DNA of 15,823 nt from an uncultured Bacteroides sp. (GCA_905197435.1 CAJJYX010000065.1:1-15823); one strand, 5' to 3'. Numbered from the stretch's first letter, positions 6,317-15,722 are shown. A program made the numbers and translations. The notes: a model not told the origin generated them from the sequence alone.

Positions 6317-7939
6317 TCAGAAGCTCTGGAGGTATTCAACCAAGTCTTCTTCTGTGGATAAATTCAAAGATTTACGTAATCGGTACCGGTTCATATTGAT
6401 TGTTTTGGGGATTGTACCGGTTATCATGGAGATTTCTTTGGTTGATAGATTGACGCGTAATAAAGTTGCCAGGTATTTTTCACCTTGCGTCAGATTAGGA
6501 TGTTTTAGTGTAAGTCGGTCCTGAAATTCTTTATTCTTTTCTTCTATGTTTAGCAATAAGCTGCTGTTTGTCTTATCTCCACTCTGGTATTGGCTGATGA
6601 AGGCATTTATTTTCTTCAGATGTGGAATGAGTGTCTGGTTATCCATCTTATAGCTCTCTTTAATCATTCCACGTATTTTATCCAGCAGTTCGTTGCGGCT
6701 TCTTAGGAATACGGCGAAGCTGGTTGCTTCCTGACGACTGTTGGCCAGGGCATTGTGCACGTTTTGTAGCTCCAGTCCTTGCTGGTGCATTTTCAGTTCG
6801 GCCACTTCCTTTTCGGATAGTTGCAACTGATAGCGCGTTTCTACCAGTTGCAGGTCTTTTCTGCGTTTATACCATTTATATAGGAAGACACTGAAAGCCA
6901 GCCCGAGGATAAGTACACAGCCCAGAAGCCATAGATTGCGTTTCAACAGTTCTATTTCGTAGGTCTGTTCTTGCATTTCTGTAGCATGTTTCTGGTCTTG
7001 GTATCTTTTATAGGAAATTTCCTGCTCGATGTTACGCAGTTTGTTGTTGCCTTGCAGCTCTTTGCTCAAGTGCTGCATTTTCTCCAGGTATTTATAAGCT
7101 TGGGTATAGTCACTTATGGCTGCGTATACCATAGACGAATATTCGTAATTGTCACAAATCAGTTCGCGGGCTTCGATGTTATGGGCATACTCGTAGGCTT
7201 TATGCAATGCTTCTAAAGCTTCGGGGTATTGTTTGCCATAGTAATACTGTTTTCCCATGTTGTTGTAGTTCTCTCCGAGGGACCACTGAGCGTCCAAGTT
7301 CCTGTTGATGGTAATAGCTTCCTGGATAAGCGAAAGCTTTTCTTCTGTGTTTCCTTGGAACAGACAGAGATTGTTCAGGTTGGTTGCAATCTCTTTCAGG
7401 TTTCGCTGGGCACGGTTGATGACCAGGGCACGCTGGAAGAAACGCTCGGCAACTACAAATTCGTTCATGAAATGATGCATGACTCCACGTTCGTTATAGC
7501 ATCCGGCCACAGAGGTAGAATCACCGATGGCTTTGAAGATGGAAGTAGCCTTGTCATTCAGTTCGATGGCTTTGTTGTAATCACCCAGTTTGCTGTAGAC
7601 ACGTCCCATGAGGGAATATAACCGGGCACTTTGTTGCCTGTTTGCAGGGTTGATATATTTCTCGGTGTCATATAGGTTCTTGATGCTTAGGTCAAAATTG
7701 CCCAATAATTGCTCTGCCTGGCAATAAAGGAACATGGCTTGTGCACGGATTTCATTGGGCTTGTCTTCAGGAAACAAGGCGAAAGCTTGGGCAGCGTAGT
7801 AGGAGGCTTGTTTGGGATTGTTGTACAAGTACTTTTGGGCTTGTTCAATCAATTTTTGCGCTTGCTGTATATCTTGTGCTTGCAATGGTCTTGCTACAGG
7901 CAGAAAACATACAAGCAGTAGATATAGATTTTTCTTCAT
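6317..7939 (-). CDS. SusR-like membrane-spanning TPR/HTH transcriptional regulator
   Basis: Starting at ATG 7939 the protein has 540 residues. Its parts are a signal peptide (1-22, ending PLQAQ) and a helical TPR region of about 23-300 with repeat-like stretches such as ARLYSLMGRVYSKLGDYNKA and WSLGENYNNMGKQYYYGKQY. A transmembrane helix at about 336-355 and a charged coiled coil to about 400 follow. The C-terminal helix-turn-helix is at about 481-530 (LTQGEKYLATLLRVNLSTKE, then IPKTINMNRYRLRKSLNL). This layout puts the TPR sensor in the periplasm and the DNA-binding domain in the cytoplasm, as in SusR-type regulators of Bacteroides uptake loci. A longer reading from TTG 7960 would run through the probable promoter, so I reject it. 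It lies directly upstream of susC on the same strand and is the obvious candidate activator. It carries no histidine kinase domain, so it is not a hybrid two-component system. Confidence 0.88.
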   Translation of the reverse strand: MKKNLYLLLVCFLPVARPLQAQDIQQAQKLIEQAQKYLYNNPKQASYYAAQAFALFPEDKPNEIRAQAMFLYCQAEQLLGNFDLSIKNLYDTEKYINPANRQQSARLYSLMGRVYSKLGDYNKAIELNDKATSIFKAIGDSTSVAGCYNERGVMHHFMNEFVVAERFFQRALVINRAQRNLKEIATNLNNLCLFQGNTEEKLSLIQEAITINRNLDAQWSLGENYNNMGKQYYYGKQYPEALEALHKAYEYAHNIEARELICDNYEYSSMVYAAISDYTQAYKYLEKMQHLSKELQGNNKLRNIEQEISYKRYQDQKHATEMQEQTYEIELLKRNLWLLGCVLILGLAFSVFLYKWYKRRKDLQLVETRYQLQLSEKEVAELKMHQQGLELQNVHNALANSRQEATSFAVFLRSRNELLDKIRGMIKESYKMDNQTLIPHLKKINAFISQYQSGDKTNSSLLLNIEEKNKEFQDRLTLKHPNLTQGEKYLATLLRVNLSTKEISMITGTIPKTINMNRYRLRKSLNLSTEEDLVEYLQSF

Positions 7940-7957
7940 GATATCGTCTTGTTTCTG

Positions 7958-7965
7958 CAAATTTA
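7958..7965 (-). promoter_or_regulatory. Probable -7 element for the TPR/HTH regulator gene
   Basis: TAAATTTG on the - strand matches TAnnTTTG and would start transcription near 7952, about 13 bases before the ATG. No TTTG lies at the expected -33 distance. Just upstream is a small dyad, CTTCT-T-AGAAG at 7973-7983, which might bind a regulator. Confidence 0.4.
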
Positions 7966-8006
7966 ATTAATTCTTCTTAGAAGTCCGGTTTCCCTTCAAA
8001 AAGATT

Positions 8007-8014
8007 TATCTTTG
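8007..8014 (+). promoter_or_regulatory. Probable -7 element for rnhB
   Basis: TATCTTTG is an exact TAnnTTTG match, 22 bases before the rnhB ATG, giving a short leader. A clear -33 TTTG at the right spacing is not seen. This promoter and the regulator's promoter share the 97-bp divergent gap. Confidence 0.5.
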
Positions 8015-8036
8015 TGCTTCAAAAAGAGCGATATAT

Positions 8037-8642
8037 ATGTTATTACCTTATTTAAGCGAAGACCTGATTGAGGCAGGATGTGATGAAGCAGGGCGGGGGT
8101 GCTTGGCAGGGGCGGTCTATGCTGCCGCCGTTATTCTGCCAAAGAACTTTAAAAATGAACTTCTGAATGACTCCAAACAGTTGACGGAAAAGCAGCGCTA
8201 TGCCTTGCGCGGAGTAATTGAGAAAGAAGCTCTGGCGTGGGCTGTAGGCATCGTCTCTCCTGAAGAGATTGACAAAATCAATATCCTCAACGCTTCTTTT
8301 TTAGCCATGCATCGTGCCATAGATCAGTTGAGTATTTCCCCACAACATCTGCTGATAGACGGTAACCGTTTCAAGAAATATCGGGACTTGCCGCATACTA
8401 CCGTAGTAAAAGGAGACGGCAAGTATCTTTCCATTGCTGCCGCCTCCATTTTGGCGAAGACCTACCGTGATGACTACATGAACCGCCTTCACGAAGAGTA
8501 CCCGTATTACGACTGGAACCATAATAAAGGATATCCCACTAAGAAACATCGTGCCGCCATTGCCGAGCGGGGCACTACGCCCTACCATCGCTTGACGTTC
8601 AATCTCTTGGGCGATGGACAGTTATCGCTGAACTTCGGGTGA
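8037..8642 (+). CDS. rnhB: Ribonuclease HII
   Basis: The 201-residue protein cleaves the RNA strand of RNA-DNA hybrids and removes single ribonucleotides misincorporated into DNA. The catalytic motif GCDEAGRG gives Asp16 and Glu17. The third acidic residue is Asp108 in LLIDGN, and the fourth is Asp145 in AKTYRDDYM. All four carboxylates of the family are present. [20 protein letters not shown] and the C-terminal [18 protein letters not shown] are also typical. Length is normal for bacterial RNase HII. ATG 8037 follows a purine-rich AAAAAGAG stretch. It is a single gene under its own promoter and converges on corA with only a 9-bp gap and no obvious terminator between them. Confidence 0.96.
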   Translation: MLLPYLSEDLIEAGCDEAGRGCLAGAVYAAAVILPKNFKNELLNDSKQLTEKQRYALRGVIEKEALAWAVGIVSPEEIDKINILNASFLAMHRAIDQLSISPQHLLIDGNRFKKYRDLPHTTVVKGDGKYLSIAAASILAKTYRDDYMNRLHEEYPYYDWNHNKGYPTKKHRAAIAERGTTPYHRLTFNLLGDGQLSLNFG

Positions 8643-8651
8643 TGGCGCTGT

Positions 8652-9578
8652 TTAGAACCACTTAATCCTTCTGAACCAGATGAATGTCAAAGTTGATAAT
8701 GCTGCCGACAAGAGTATAATGAATATAAATGCATGTGGAAAACTCTCCAGGTGGATGTCTACATTCATGCCGTAGAAACTGGCTATCAAGGTGGGAATCA
8801 TCAGAGTGATGCTGAGGCTTGTCATACGTTTCATGATGGCATTTACATTGTTGGAGATGATGGAGGCAAAGGCATCCATGGTTCCTGTTAGGATATCGCT
8901 GTAAATATTCACGGTATTGTATGCTTGTTTCAGCTCAATGACCACGTCTTCCAGTAGTTCCAGATCCAGGTAGTTGGTATCTTGGAAGATGTTTTTCAAC
9001 CGCCCTATCATCACTTCATTGCCACGGATGGAAGTGTTGAAGTAGACCAGTGTCTTTTGCAACTTCATCAGTTGCAGGAGGTCTTCGTTACGGATGCTTT
9101 TTTCCAGTTCTTTTTCGGCGGTGGCCACGTCGTTGTTTATCTGTTTCAAGTACTTCAGGAACCAGACTGCGGAAGAATAGATAATCCGTAGAATCAAATC
9201 CAGTTTGTTGTTGACGACTATGTTCTTCCTACGGGTGTGCTGGATGAAGTCCGGTATCAGCTCTGTGTGGTGATAGCAGACAGAAACGATGATTCCGTCA
9301 TTGGTGATGATGCCGATGGGCACGGTGATGAATGGCACACCGCGTTGGTTGCTCTGCATCGGAATGCGGAGGATGGTCAGCAACCAGTTGCCTTCTGTTT
9401 CCGTACGCGGGCGTTCGTCCACGTCGGCTATGTCTTCCAGGAATGATTCGGGAACTTTCAGCTCTTCGGTAAGGAATTTGAAATCGTCATTGTCCGGGCA
9501 TTCTACGTTGACCCAGCAGTTGGGTTGCCACTCGGCCTTTTCGTTGAAGCCGTTTTCGCTGTAGAGATACTTTCTCAT
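8652..9578 (-). CDS. corA: CorA-family magnesium/divalent cation transporter
   Basis: From ATG 9578 the protein has 308 residues. It has a soluble alpha/beta N-terminal domain, a long helical stalk, and two C-terminal membrane helices (about 251-270 and 281-301). The signature YGMN, with Gly-Met-Asn at 270-272, ends the first helix, and the tail is basic (FRRIKWF). Family knowledge: CorA is a homopentameric inner-membrane channel for Mg2+ or other divalent ions. The start is decided by a strong AAAGGAGG six bases upstream (9585-9592), unusual in this window. In-frame starts at 9611 (ATG) and 9620 (TTG), served by AAGGAG at 9624-9629, would add 11 or 14 residues and cannot be excluded. The transported ion cannot be told from the sequence. 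Confidence 0.93.
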   Translation of the reverse strand: MRKYLYSENGFNEKAEWQPNCWVNVECPDNDDFKFLTEELKVPESFLEDIADVDERPRTETEGNWLLTILRIPMQSNQRGVPFITVPIGIITNDGIIVSVCYHHTELIPDFIQHTRRKNIVVNNKLDLILRIIYSSAVWFLKYLKQINNDVATAEKELEKSIRNEDLLQLMKLQKTLVYFNTSIRGNEVMIGRLKNIFQDTNYLDLELLEDVVIELKQAYNTVNIYSDILTGTMDAFASIISNNVNAIMKRMTSLSITLMIPTLIASFYGMNVDIHLESFPHAFIFIILLSAALSTLTFIWFRRIKWF

Positions 9579-9634
9579 TGTTTGCCTCCTTTCAAGTCGG
9601 AACAGAGGCATTGCGGTCAACGTCTCCTTCCGTT

Positions 9635-9679
9635 TTAATGGTGAATACTATTGCACGTTCGTGGGTTTGAATCGTCCAT
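9635..9679 (-). CDS. Possible 14-codon upstream ORF in the corA leader
   Basis: An ATG at 9679 opens a short frame, MDDSNPRTCNSIHH, ending in TAA at 9635, just before the AAGGAG at 9624-9629 that precedes the alternative corA starts. No convincing ribosome site precedes it (AACAAGAAAC). It could be a leader peptide controlling corA, but a short ORF like this can occur by chance. Confidence 0.15.
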   Translation of the reverse strand: MDDSNPRTCNSIHH

Positions 9680-9709
9680 GTTTCTTGTTTTTTTATTTTT
9701 TAAGCGTGG

Positions 9710-9717
9710 CAAAAGTA
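9710..9717 (-). promoter_or_regulatory. Probable -7 element for corA
   Basis: TACTTTTG on the - strand matches TAnnTTTG. Transcription from about 9704 would give a 125-base leader before corA, long for this window. No -33 TTTG is seen at the expected distance. Confidence 0.4.
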
Positions 9718-9759
9718 CATAAATCATTTGAAACAGTACGCTTTAACGGCTGTTTTTTG

Positions 9760-9767
9760 TACCTTTG
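9760..9767 (+). promoter_or_regulatory. Probable -7 element for gpmI
   Basis: TACCTTTG matches TAnnTTTG and lies 78 bases before the gpmI ATG. A TTTG at 9727-9730 is 29 bp upstream, too far for a standard -33 box. The stretch to the start codon is AT-rich and shows no strong ribosome site. The corA and gpmI promoters are divergent, about 50 bp apart. Confidence 0.5.
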
Positions 9768-9845
9768 CAGCGCAAAAACAGGTTCTTCCTACAAGGAACG
9801 TTTGTATTATACATAAAGATTATACAATTAAATTCGATTAATATT

Positions 9846-11360
9846 ATGAGTAAGAAAGCCCTTTTAATGATTCTTGATGGCTGGGGCATCGGCGATCAAG
9901 GCAAAGATGATGTGATTTTCAATACACCTACTCCGTATTGGGACAGTCTGTTGGCAACTTATCCGCATTCTGAGCTTCAGGCGAGCGGTGAGAATGTAGG
10001 TTTGCCCGACGGACAGATGGGTAACTCTGAAGTAGGCCACCTTAATATCGGTGCCGGACGTATCGTTTACCAAGATTTGGTGAAGATTAACCGTGCTTGT
10101 GCCGATGGCAGCATCTTGAAGAACAAAGAAATTGTTTCTGCTTTCTCTTATGCAAAAGAAAACGGCAAGAATATCCACTTTATGGGACTTACCAGCAACG
10201 GTGGTGTGCACAGTTCTTTTGACCATTTGTTCAAACTCTGCGATATTTCCAAGGAATATGGTATCGAGAATACTTTCATCCACTGCTTCATGGATGGCCG
10301 TGACACCGACCCGAAGAGCGGTAAGGGTTTCATCGAGCAGCTGACTGCACACTGCGAGAAATCTGCCGGCAAGATTGCTTCCATCATAGGCCGTTTCTAT
10401 GCCATGGACCGTGACAAACGTTGGGAACGCGTGAAGGTTGCCTATGATTTGTTGGTAAACGGTGAAGGTAAGGTCGCTACGGATATGGCTCAGGCCATGC
10501 AGGAGTCATACGACGAAGGCGTGACGGACGAATTCATCAAGCCGATTGTGAACGGTGGCTTCGACGGTACCATCAAAGAAGGTGATGTCGTAATCTTCTT
10601 CAACTACCGCAACGACCGTGCAAAGGAATTGACCATCGTCCTGACCCAGCAAGATATGCCCGAGCAAGGCATGCACACCATTCCGGGCTTGCAGTACTAC
10701 TGCATGACTCCGTATGATGCCGGCTTCAAGGGTGTACATGTCCTTTTCGATAAGGAAAATGTACAGAACACGTTGGGCGAATACCTCGCTGCCAACGGGA
10801 AAAAACAGCTGCACATTGCTGAGACAGAGAAATATGCACACGTGACATTCTTCTTCAACGGTGGCCGCGAGACTCCGTATGATGCAGAAGAGCGTATTCT
10901 GGTTCCTTCTCCGAAAGTTGCCACTTACGACTTGAAGCCCGAAATGAGCGCTTACGAGGTAAAGGATAAGTTGGTTGAGGCCATCAAGACCCAAAAGTTC
11001 GATTTCATCGTGGTGAACTATGCCAACGGTGATATGGTGGGACATACCGGTGTTTACGAAGCTATCGAAAAGGCTGTGAAAGCCATCGACGAATGTGTGA
11101 AAGATACCGTAGAGGCTGCCAAGGCAAACGATTATGAAGTGATTATCATCGCCGACCACGGTAATGCCGACCACGCTTTGAATGAGGATGGTACTCCGAA
11201 TACTGCCCACTCTCTGAACCCTGTTCCTTTCGTTTACGTTACTGCAAACAAGGACGCCAAGGTAGAGAACGGTGTATTGGCCGACGTAGCTCCTTCTATC
11301 CTGCACATCTTGGGCATGAAGCAGCCGGCTGAAATGACGGGAAAAGACTTGATTAAGTAA
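9846..11360 (+). CDS. gpmI: 2,3-bisphosphoglycerate-independent phosphoglycerate mutase
   Basis: The 504-residue cytoplasmic enzyme interconverts 3- and 2-phosphoglycerate in glycolysis and gluconeogenesis, using two Mn2+ ions and a phosphoserine intermediate. Starting at ATG 9846 ([17 protein letters not shown]) the metal ligand is Asp11. The catalytic serine is Ser61 in [18 protein letters not shown]. The C-terminal alkaline-phosphatase-like metal motifs are present as [12 protein letters not shown] and [11 protein letters not shown]. The middle phosphate-transfer domain has [15 protein letters not shown] and [16 protein letters not shown]. Length matches the family (about 505-515). An upstream in-frame start at 9765 overlaps the -7 promoter box, so I reject it. 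It appears to have its own promoter and a strong hairpin after it. Confidence 0.97.
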   Translation: MSKKALLMILDGWGIGDQGKDDVIFNTPTPYWDSLLATYPHSELQASGENVGLPDGQMGNSEVGHLNIGAGRIVYQDLVKINRACADGSILKNKEIVSAFSYAKENGKNIHFMGLTSNGGVHSSFDHLFKLCDISKEYGIENTFIHCFMDGRDTDPKSGKGFIEQLTAHCEKSAGKIASIIGRFYAMDRDKRWERVKVAYDLLVNGEGKVATDMAQAMQESYDEGVTDEFIKPIVNGGFDGTIKEGDVVIFFNYRNDRAKELTIVLTQQDMPEQGMHTIPGLQYYCMTPYDAGFKGVHVLFDKENVQNTLGEYLAANGKKQLHIAETEKYAHVTFFFNGGRETPYDAEERILVPSPKVATYDLKPEMSAYEVKDKLVEAIKTQKFDFIVVNYANGDMVGHTGVYEAIEKAVKAIDECVKDTVEAAKANDYEVIIIADHGNADHALNEDGTPNTAHSLNPVPFVYVTANKDAKVENGVLADVAPSILHILGMKQPAEMTGKDLIK

Positions 11361-11375
11361 TTCAATCTATATTTT

Positions 11376-11445
11376 AGGCGCGGATTACGCGGATTTCACG
11401 GATTCTTTGATGAGATAATCCGCACATCCCGCGTAATCCGCGCCT
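11376..11445. repeat. Long inverted element of 9-bp GCGGATTnn repeats, also a terminator
   Basis: A 17-bp arm at 11376-11392, beginning AGGCGCGGATTACG, pairs perfectly with 11429-11445. Inside it is a second hairpin, CGGATT at 11399-11404 with AATCCG at 11417-11422. The left arm is three tandem 9-mers: GCGGATTAC, GCGGATTTC, ACGGATTCT. The right arm is followed by TTTTTA, so on the + strand it should end the gpmI transcript. The design resembles the dispersed GCGGATT-type repeats common between genes in Bacteroidales genomes; that is from memory and unverified here. Confidence 0.85.
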
Positions 11446-11463
11446 TTTTAATATTTAATAAAG

Positions 11464-12045
11464 ATGATTCAGATAGACGATGTAGTCGTAAGTCTTGATG
11501 TTCTCCGTGAGAAATTCCTTTGCGACCTTGGCGCTTGTAAGGGCGAATGTTGCATTGAAGGTGATGCCGGTGCTCCCGTGGAGTTGGAAGAGGTGGAAAA
11601 ACTGGAAGAAGTGCTTCCGCTGATTTGGGACGAACTCTCTCTCGAAGCCCGTGCTGTGATAGAAAAGCAAGGAGTTGTCTATACCGATTGTGAGGGTGAC
11701 CTGGTGACTTCCATTGTCAACGATAAGGATTGTGTCTTTACTTGCTATGATGATAAGGGCTGTTGCTATTGCGCCATCGAGAAAGCTTACCGGGAGGGCA
11801 GGACCAACTTCTACAAACCCATATCCTGCCATCTCTATCCGATAAGGGTGGGCAACTACGGACTTTATAAGGCCGTGAACTATCATCGCTGGGATGTCTG
11901 CAAGGCTGCCGTACTGCTGGGACGGAAAGAAAACCTCCCCGTGTATAAGTTCCTGAAAGAACCGCTTATCCGTAAGTTTGGTGAGGACTGGTATGCCGAA
12001 CTGGAACTGGTGGCAGAGGAAATGAAAAAACAAGGCATGCTATAG
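11464..12045 (+). CDS. DUF3109 family cysteine-rich protein
   Basis: This 193-residue soluble protein matches DUF3109, which is widespread in Bacteroidetes and related to the YkgJ-type metal-chelating cysteine cluster group. It has twelve cysteines: 20, 25, 29, 30, 76, 90, 94, 100, 101, 103, 122 and 146. They are arranged as CDLGACKGECC, CVFTCYDDKGCCYC and ISCHLYP, and probably hold one or more zinc ions or an iron-sulfur cluster. No signal peptide or membrane segment is seen. A biochemical function is not established to my knowledge. It starts 18 bases past the inverted element after gpmI and has no clear -7 box, so it may depend on read-through from gpmI. It converges on gyrB. Confidence 0.85.
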   Translation: MIQIDDVVVSLDVLREKFLCDLGACKGECCIEGDAGAPVELEEVEKLEEVLPLIWDELSLEARAVIEKQGVVYTDCEGDLVTSIVNDKDCVFTCYDDKGCCYCAIEKAYREGRTNFYKPISCHLYPIRVGNYGLYKAVNYHRWDVCKAAVLLGRKENLPVYKFLKEPLIRKFGEDWYAELELVAEEMKKQGML

Positions 12046-12103
12046 CTCCTTCCTCCTCCTTCGCATGGGACTATTCTCCTTCAGAGAGGAAAAGGAAAAA
12101 GAA

Positions 12104-12143
12104 AAGCTCCGGTCAGCAGGATTATCCTGCCCGTCCGGAGCTT
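12104..12143. terminator. Bidirectional terminator between the DUF3109 gene and gyrB
   Basis: AAGCTCCGG at 12104-12112 pairs with CCGGAGCTT at 12135-12143, enclosing a second stem GCAGGA-TTA-TCCTGC at 12116-12130. On the - strand it is followed by TTTTCTTTTTCCTTTTCC, an excellent U-tract for gyrB. On the + strand the tail CTTCTTCGTT is weaker but usable for the DUF3109 gene. Confidence 0.88.
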
Positions 12144-12170
12144 CTTCGTTGTAAGATGTGAGGTTGGTTA

Positions 12171-14144
<1,974 letters not shown>

Positions 14145-14161
14145 TTATTGTAATAACAGAG

Positions 14162-14169
14162 CAAATATA
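14162..14169 (-). promoter_or_regulatory. Probable -7 element for gyrB
   Basis: TATATTTG on the - strand matches TAnnTTTG, with a start near 14156 and a leader of about 24 bases. The only nearby TTTG (14201-14198) is 28 bp upstream, too far for a standard -33 element. Confidence 0.45.
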
Positions 14170-14286
14170 GTGAAAATCCTTGGGATATGGTACTAAACAA
14201 ATGGATAAATTCGGGCTGTTTACGGCTTTTTAGCACAGAGTGGGGCTTGCCGGAGAGCGAATGACTGGGGTAGGTACAAATAAGAA

Positions 14287-14310
14287 AAGCCGGACTGAAA
14301 AGTCCAGCTT
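14287..14310 (-). terminator. Terminator after rpsT
   Basis: On the - strand AAGCTGGACT-TTTC-AGTCCGGCTT forms a 10-bp stem (one G-U pair) with a four-base loop, followed by TTTTCTTA. It lies 27 bases past the rpsT stop and isolates rpsT from gyrB. Confidence 0.9.
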
Positions 14311-14337
14311 TGTAATATCTTTTGTGTAATAATCAGC

Positions 14338-14592
14338 TTAAGCCAGCTTGTTGATGTAGATGGCCAATTTTGACTTCAAGTTGTTAGCCTTGTTCTTGTG
14401 GATAACATTAGTCTTAGCCAATTTATCCAACAATTTTGTGATACTTGGATACATAGCTGTTGCTTCAGCTTTGTCTGTAGTAGCACGAAGCTTACGAACA
14501 GCATTTCTCATGGTCTTACCATAATATCTGTTGTGAAGTCTTCTTGTTTCTTCTTGTCTGATTCTCTTCAGTGATGATTTATGATTTGCCAT
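14338..14592 (-). CDS. rpsT: 30S ribosomal protein S20
   Basis: The 84-residue, strongly basic protein starts [18 protein letters not shown], typical of S20. It has the family's helical body ([30 protein letters not shown]) and a short C-terminus. It binds 16S rRNA early in small-subunit assembly. Length is normal (84-90). No TAnnTTTG box lies in the 40 bp between it and the tRNA-Glu gene upstream, so it is probably cotranscribed with the tRNA and released by processing at the tRNA 3' end. The ribosome site is weak (TCGAG directly before ATG). Confidence 0.96.
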   Translation of the reverse strand: MANHKSSLKRIRQEETRRLHNRYYGKTMRNAVRKLRATTDKAEATAMYPSITKLLDKLAKTNVIHKNKANNLKSKLAIYINKLA

Positions 14593-14632
14593 CTCGACTA
14601 ATCTTTTTTAATTCGTTTATTTTTTTATTTTG

Positions 14633-14704
14633 TAGCCCGTGGGGGAATCGAACCCCCCTTTCAAGAATGAAAATCTTGCGTCCTAACCGATAGACGAACG
14701 GGCC
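14633..14704 (-). tRNA. tRNA-Glu, anticodon TTC
   Basis: Read on the - strand the 72-base gene folds fully. Acceptor arms are GGCCCGT and ACGGGCT (first pair G-U), the D arm is GTCT-ATCGGTTA-GGAC, and the anticodon arm is CAAGA-TTTTCAT-TCTTG with TTC at 34-36. The variable loop is AAAG, the T arm is GGGGG-TTCGATT-CCCCC, and A is the discriminator. The 3' CCA is not encoded (ACA follows). It lies 40 bp upstream of rpsT on the same strand. Confidence 0.96.
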
Positions 14705-14714
14705 ATCCTTTGGT

Positions 14715-14740
14715 GAGCGTTTCCGCTCTTGCAAAAGAGC
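14715..14740 (-). other. Two mutually exclusive hairpins in the tRNA-Glu/rpsT leader
   Basis: Between promoter and tRNA, the - strand reads GCTCTT-TTGC-AAGAGC (14740-14725). It overlaps GAGCG-GAAA-CGCTC (14728-14715), which has a GNRA loop. The shared GAGC bases mean only one can form at a time. This could be a processing or pausing signal, or chance. Confidence 0.5.
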
Positions 14741-14762
14741 CTTTATTTCTCGTTTGCGGATG

Positions 14763-14793
14763 CAAAGGTAGAAACTATTTTTTAATTACCAAA
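14763..14793 (-). promoter_or_regulatory. Promoter of the tRNA-Glu/rpsT transcript
   Basis: On the - strand TTTG at 14793-14790 is followed after exactly 19 bp by TACCTTTG at 14770-14763. That is a full Bacteroides -33/-7 promoter and the best one in the window. The start would be near 14757, leaving about 53 leader bases before the tRNA. Confidence 0.8.
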
Positions 14794-14952
14794 ACATTTG
14801 CAAGAAAAAAATGAAGTGTTTTGTTGCTGTCTGTCTTGAATATCTATTTTGTTTGTTGATAATCAATGGAATATGAGCTTTCGTTTTTTTACTCTCCTCA
14901 TCTTATTTTCATATTCTTCCCCTTTTGTCTCTGTCCTTTCAGGCTTTTTTTG

Positions 14953-14960
14953 TAGCTTTG
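14953..14960 (+). promoter_or_regulatory. Probable -7 element for recO
   Basis: TAGCTTTG matches TAnnTTTG, 33 bases before the recO ATG. A TTTG at 14924-14927 is 25 bp upstream, somewhat far for a -33 box. The region before it is pyrimidine-rich and shows no ORF that I believe. Confidence 0.45.
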
Positions 14961-14993
14961 TTATCAGATTGAAACCGTATAAAAGAATCAGGA

Positions 14994-15722
14994 ATGTTAC
15001 AGAAAACGCAGGGGATTGTGCTGCATGCCCTGAAATATAAGGATACATCTCTCATAGTGGACATCTATACGGAGGTGGCCGGCAGGGCTTCCTTCCAGGT
15101 ATCCATACCCCGTTCGCGCAAGGCGGTGTTGAAGCCGGTGCTTTTCCAGCCGTTGGCACTGGTGGAACTGGAAGCCGATTTCCGCCCTAATGCCACTATA
15201 TATAAGGTGAAGGAAGCAAAGTCCCTTTATCCTTTTGCCACGCTTCCGTACGATCCTTGCAAATCTGCCATCGCTTTGTTCCTGTCGGAATTCCTTTATC
15301 GTGCCGTCCGCGAGGAGGCGGAGAACCGTCCTCTGTTTGCATATCTGTATCATTCCATCATCTGGCTGGATGAATGCAGGGAGGGGTTTGCAAACTTCCA
15401 CCTGGTTTTTCTGATGCGCCTTTCCCGTTTTCTCGGTTTGTATCCCAACCTGGAGGATTATCATGCCGGAGATTATTTTGATTTGCAGAATGCCTGTTTC
15501 ACTCCCTTGCGTCCACAGCTTCACTCCAATTACATAGCCCCCGAAGAGGCGGCCCGGCTGACGCAACTGATGCGCATGAATTATGAAACGATGCATCTTT
15601 TCATGATGAACCGGCAGGAACGTACCCGTTGCCTGGCTATCATAAATGAATACTACCGTTTGCATCTGCCGGATTTTCCAATCTTGAAATCACTTGAGGT
15701 TCTGAAAGAACTGTTCGATTAA
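14994..15722 (+). CDS. recO: DNA repair protein RecO
   Basis: The 242-residue protein matches RecO, the recombination mediator that with RecR helps load RecA onto SSB-coated single-stranded DNA and can anneal strands. The N-terminus ([20 protein letters not shown], then [18 protein letters not shown]) is the RecO OB-fold domain. The rest is the helical domain, with the conserved [20 protein letters not shown] and [16 protein letters not shown]. The CxxC zinc-finger cysteines found in many RecO proteins are absent: its single cysteines are scattered. Length is normal. AGGA sits directly against ATG 14994, too close for an ideal ribosome site. It is divergent from tRNA-Glu/rpsT and followed by a hairpin and then the right-hand 22-bp array. 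Confidence 0.94.
   Translation: MLQKTQGIVLHALKYKDTSLIVDIYTEVAGRASFQVSIPRSRKAVLKPVLFQPLALVELEADFRPNATIYKVKEAKSLYPFATLPYDPCKSAIALFLSEFLYRAVREEAENRPLFAYLYHSIIWLDECREGFANFHLVFLMRLSRFLGLYPNLEDYHAGDYFDLQNACFTPLRPQLHSNYIAPEEAARLTQLMRMNYETMHLFMMNRQERTRCLAIINEYYRLHLPDFPILKSLEVLKELFD

Noticed and set aside
7940..7960. Upstream TTG start for the TPR/HTH regulator
   Set aside because: It would place coding sequence on top of the TAAATTTG promoter box, and the ATG at 7939 begins a normal signal peptide.
9765..9845. N-terminal extension of GpmI by 27 residues
   Set aside because: The extension starts inside the TACCTTTG promoter element and is not family-like. [14 protein letters not shown] is the normal GpmI N-terminus.
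10506..11306. 266-aa - strand ORF opposite gpmI
   Set aside because: It is fully antisense to a clear gpmI with catalytic motifs. Its composition is that of a codon-bias shadow, and it has no recognisable domain or start signal.
14997..15665. 222-aa - strand ORF opposite recO
   Set aside because: It covers most of recO in antisense, with no domain and no promoter. recO is the well-supported reading.
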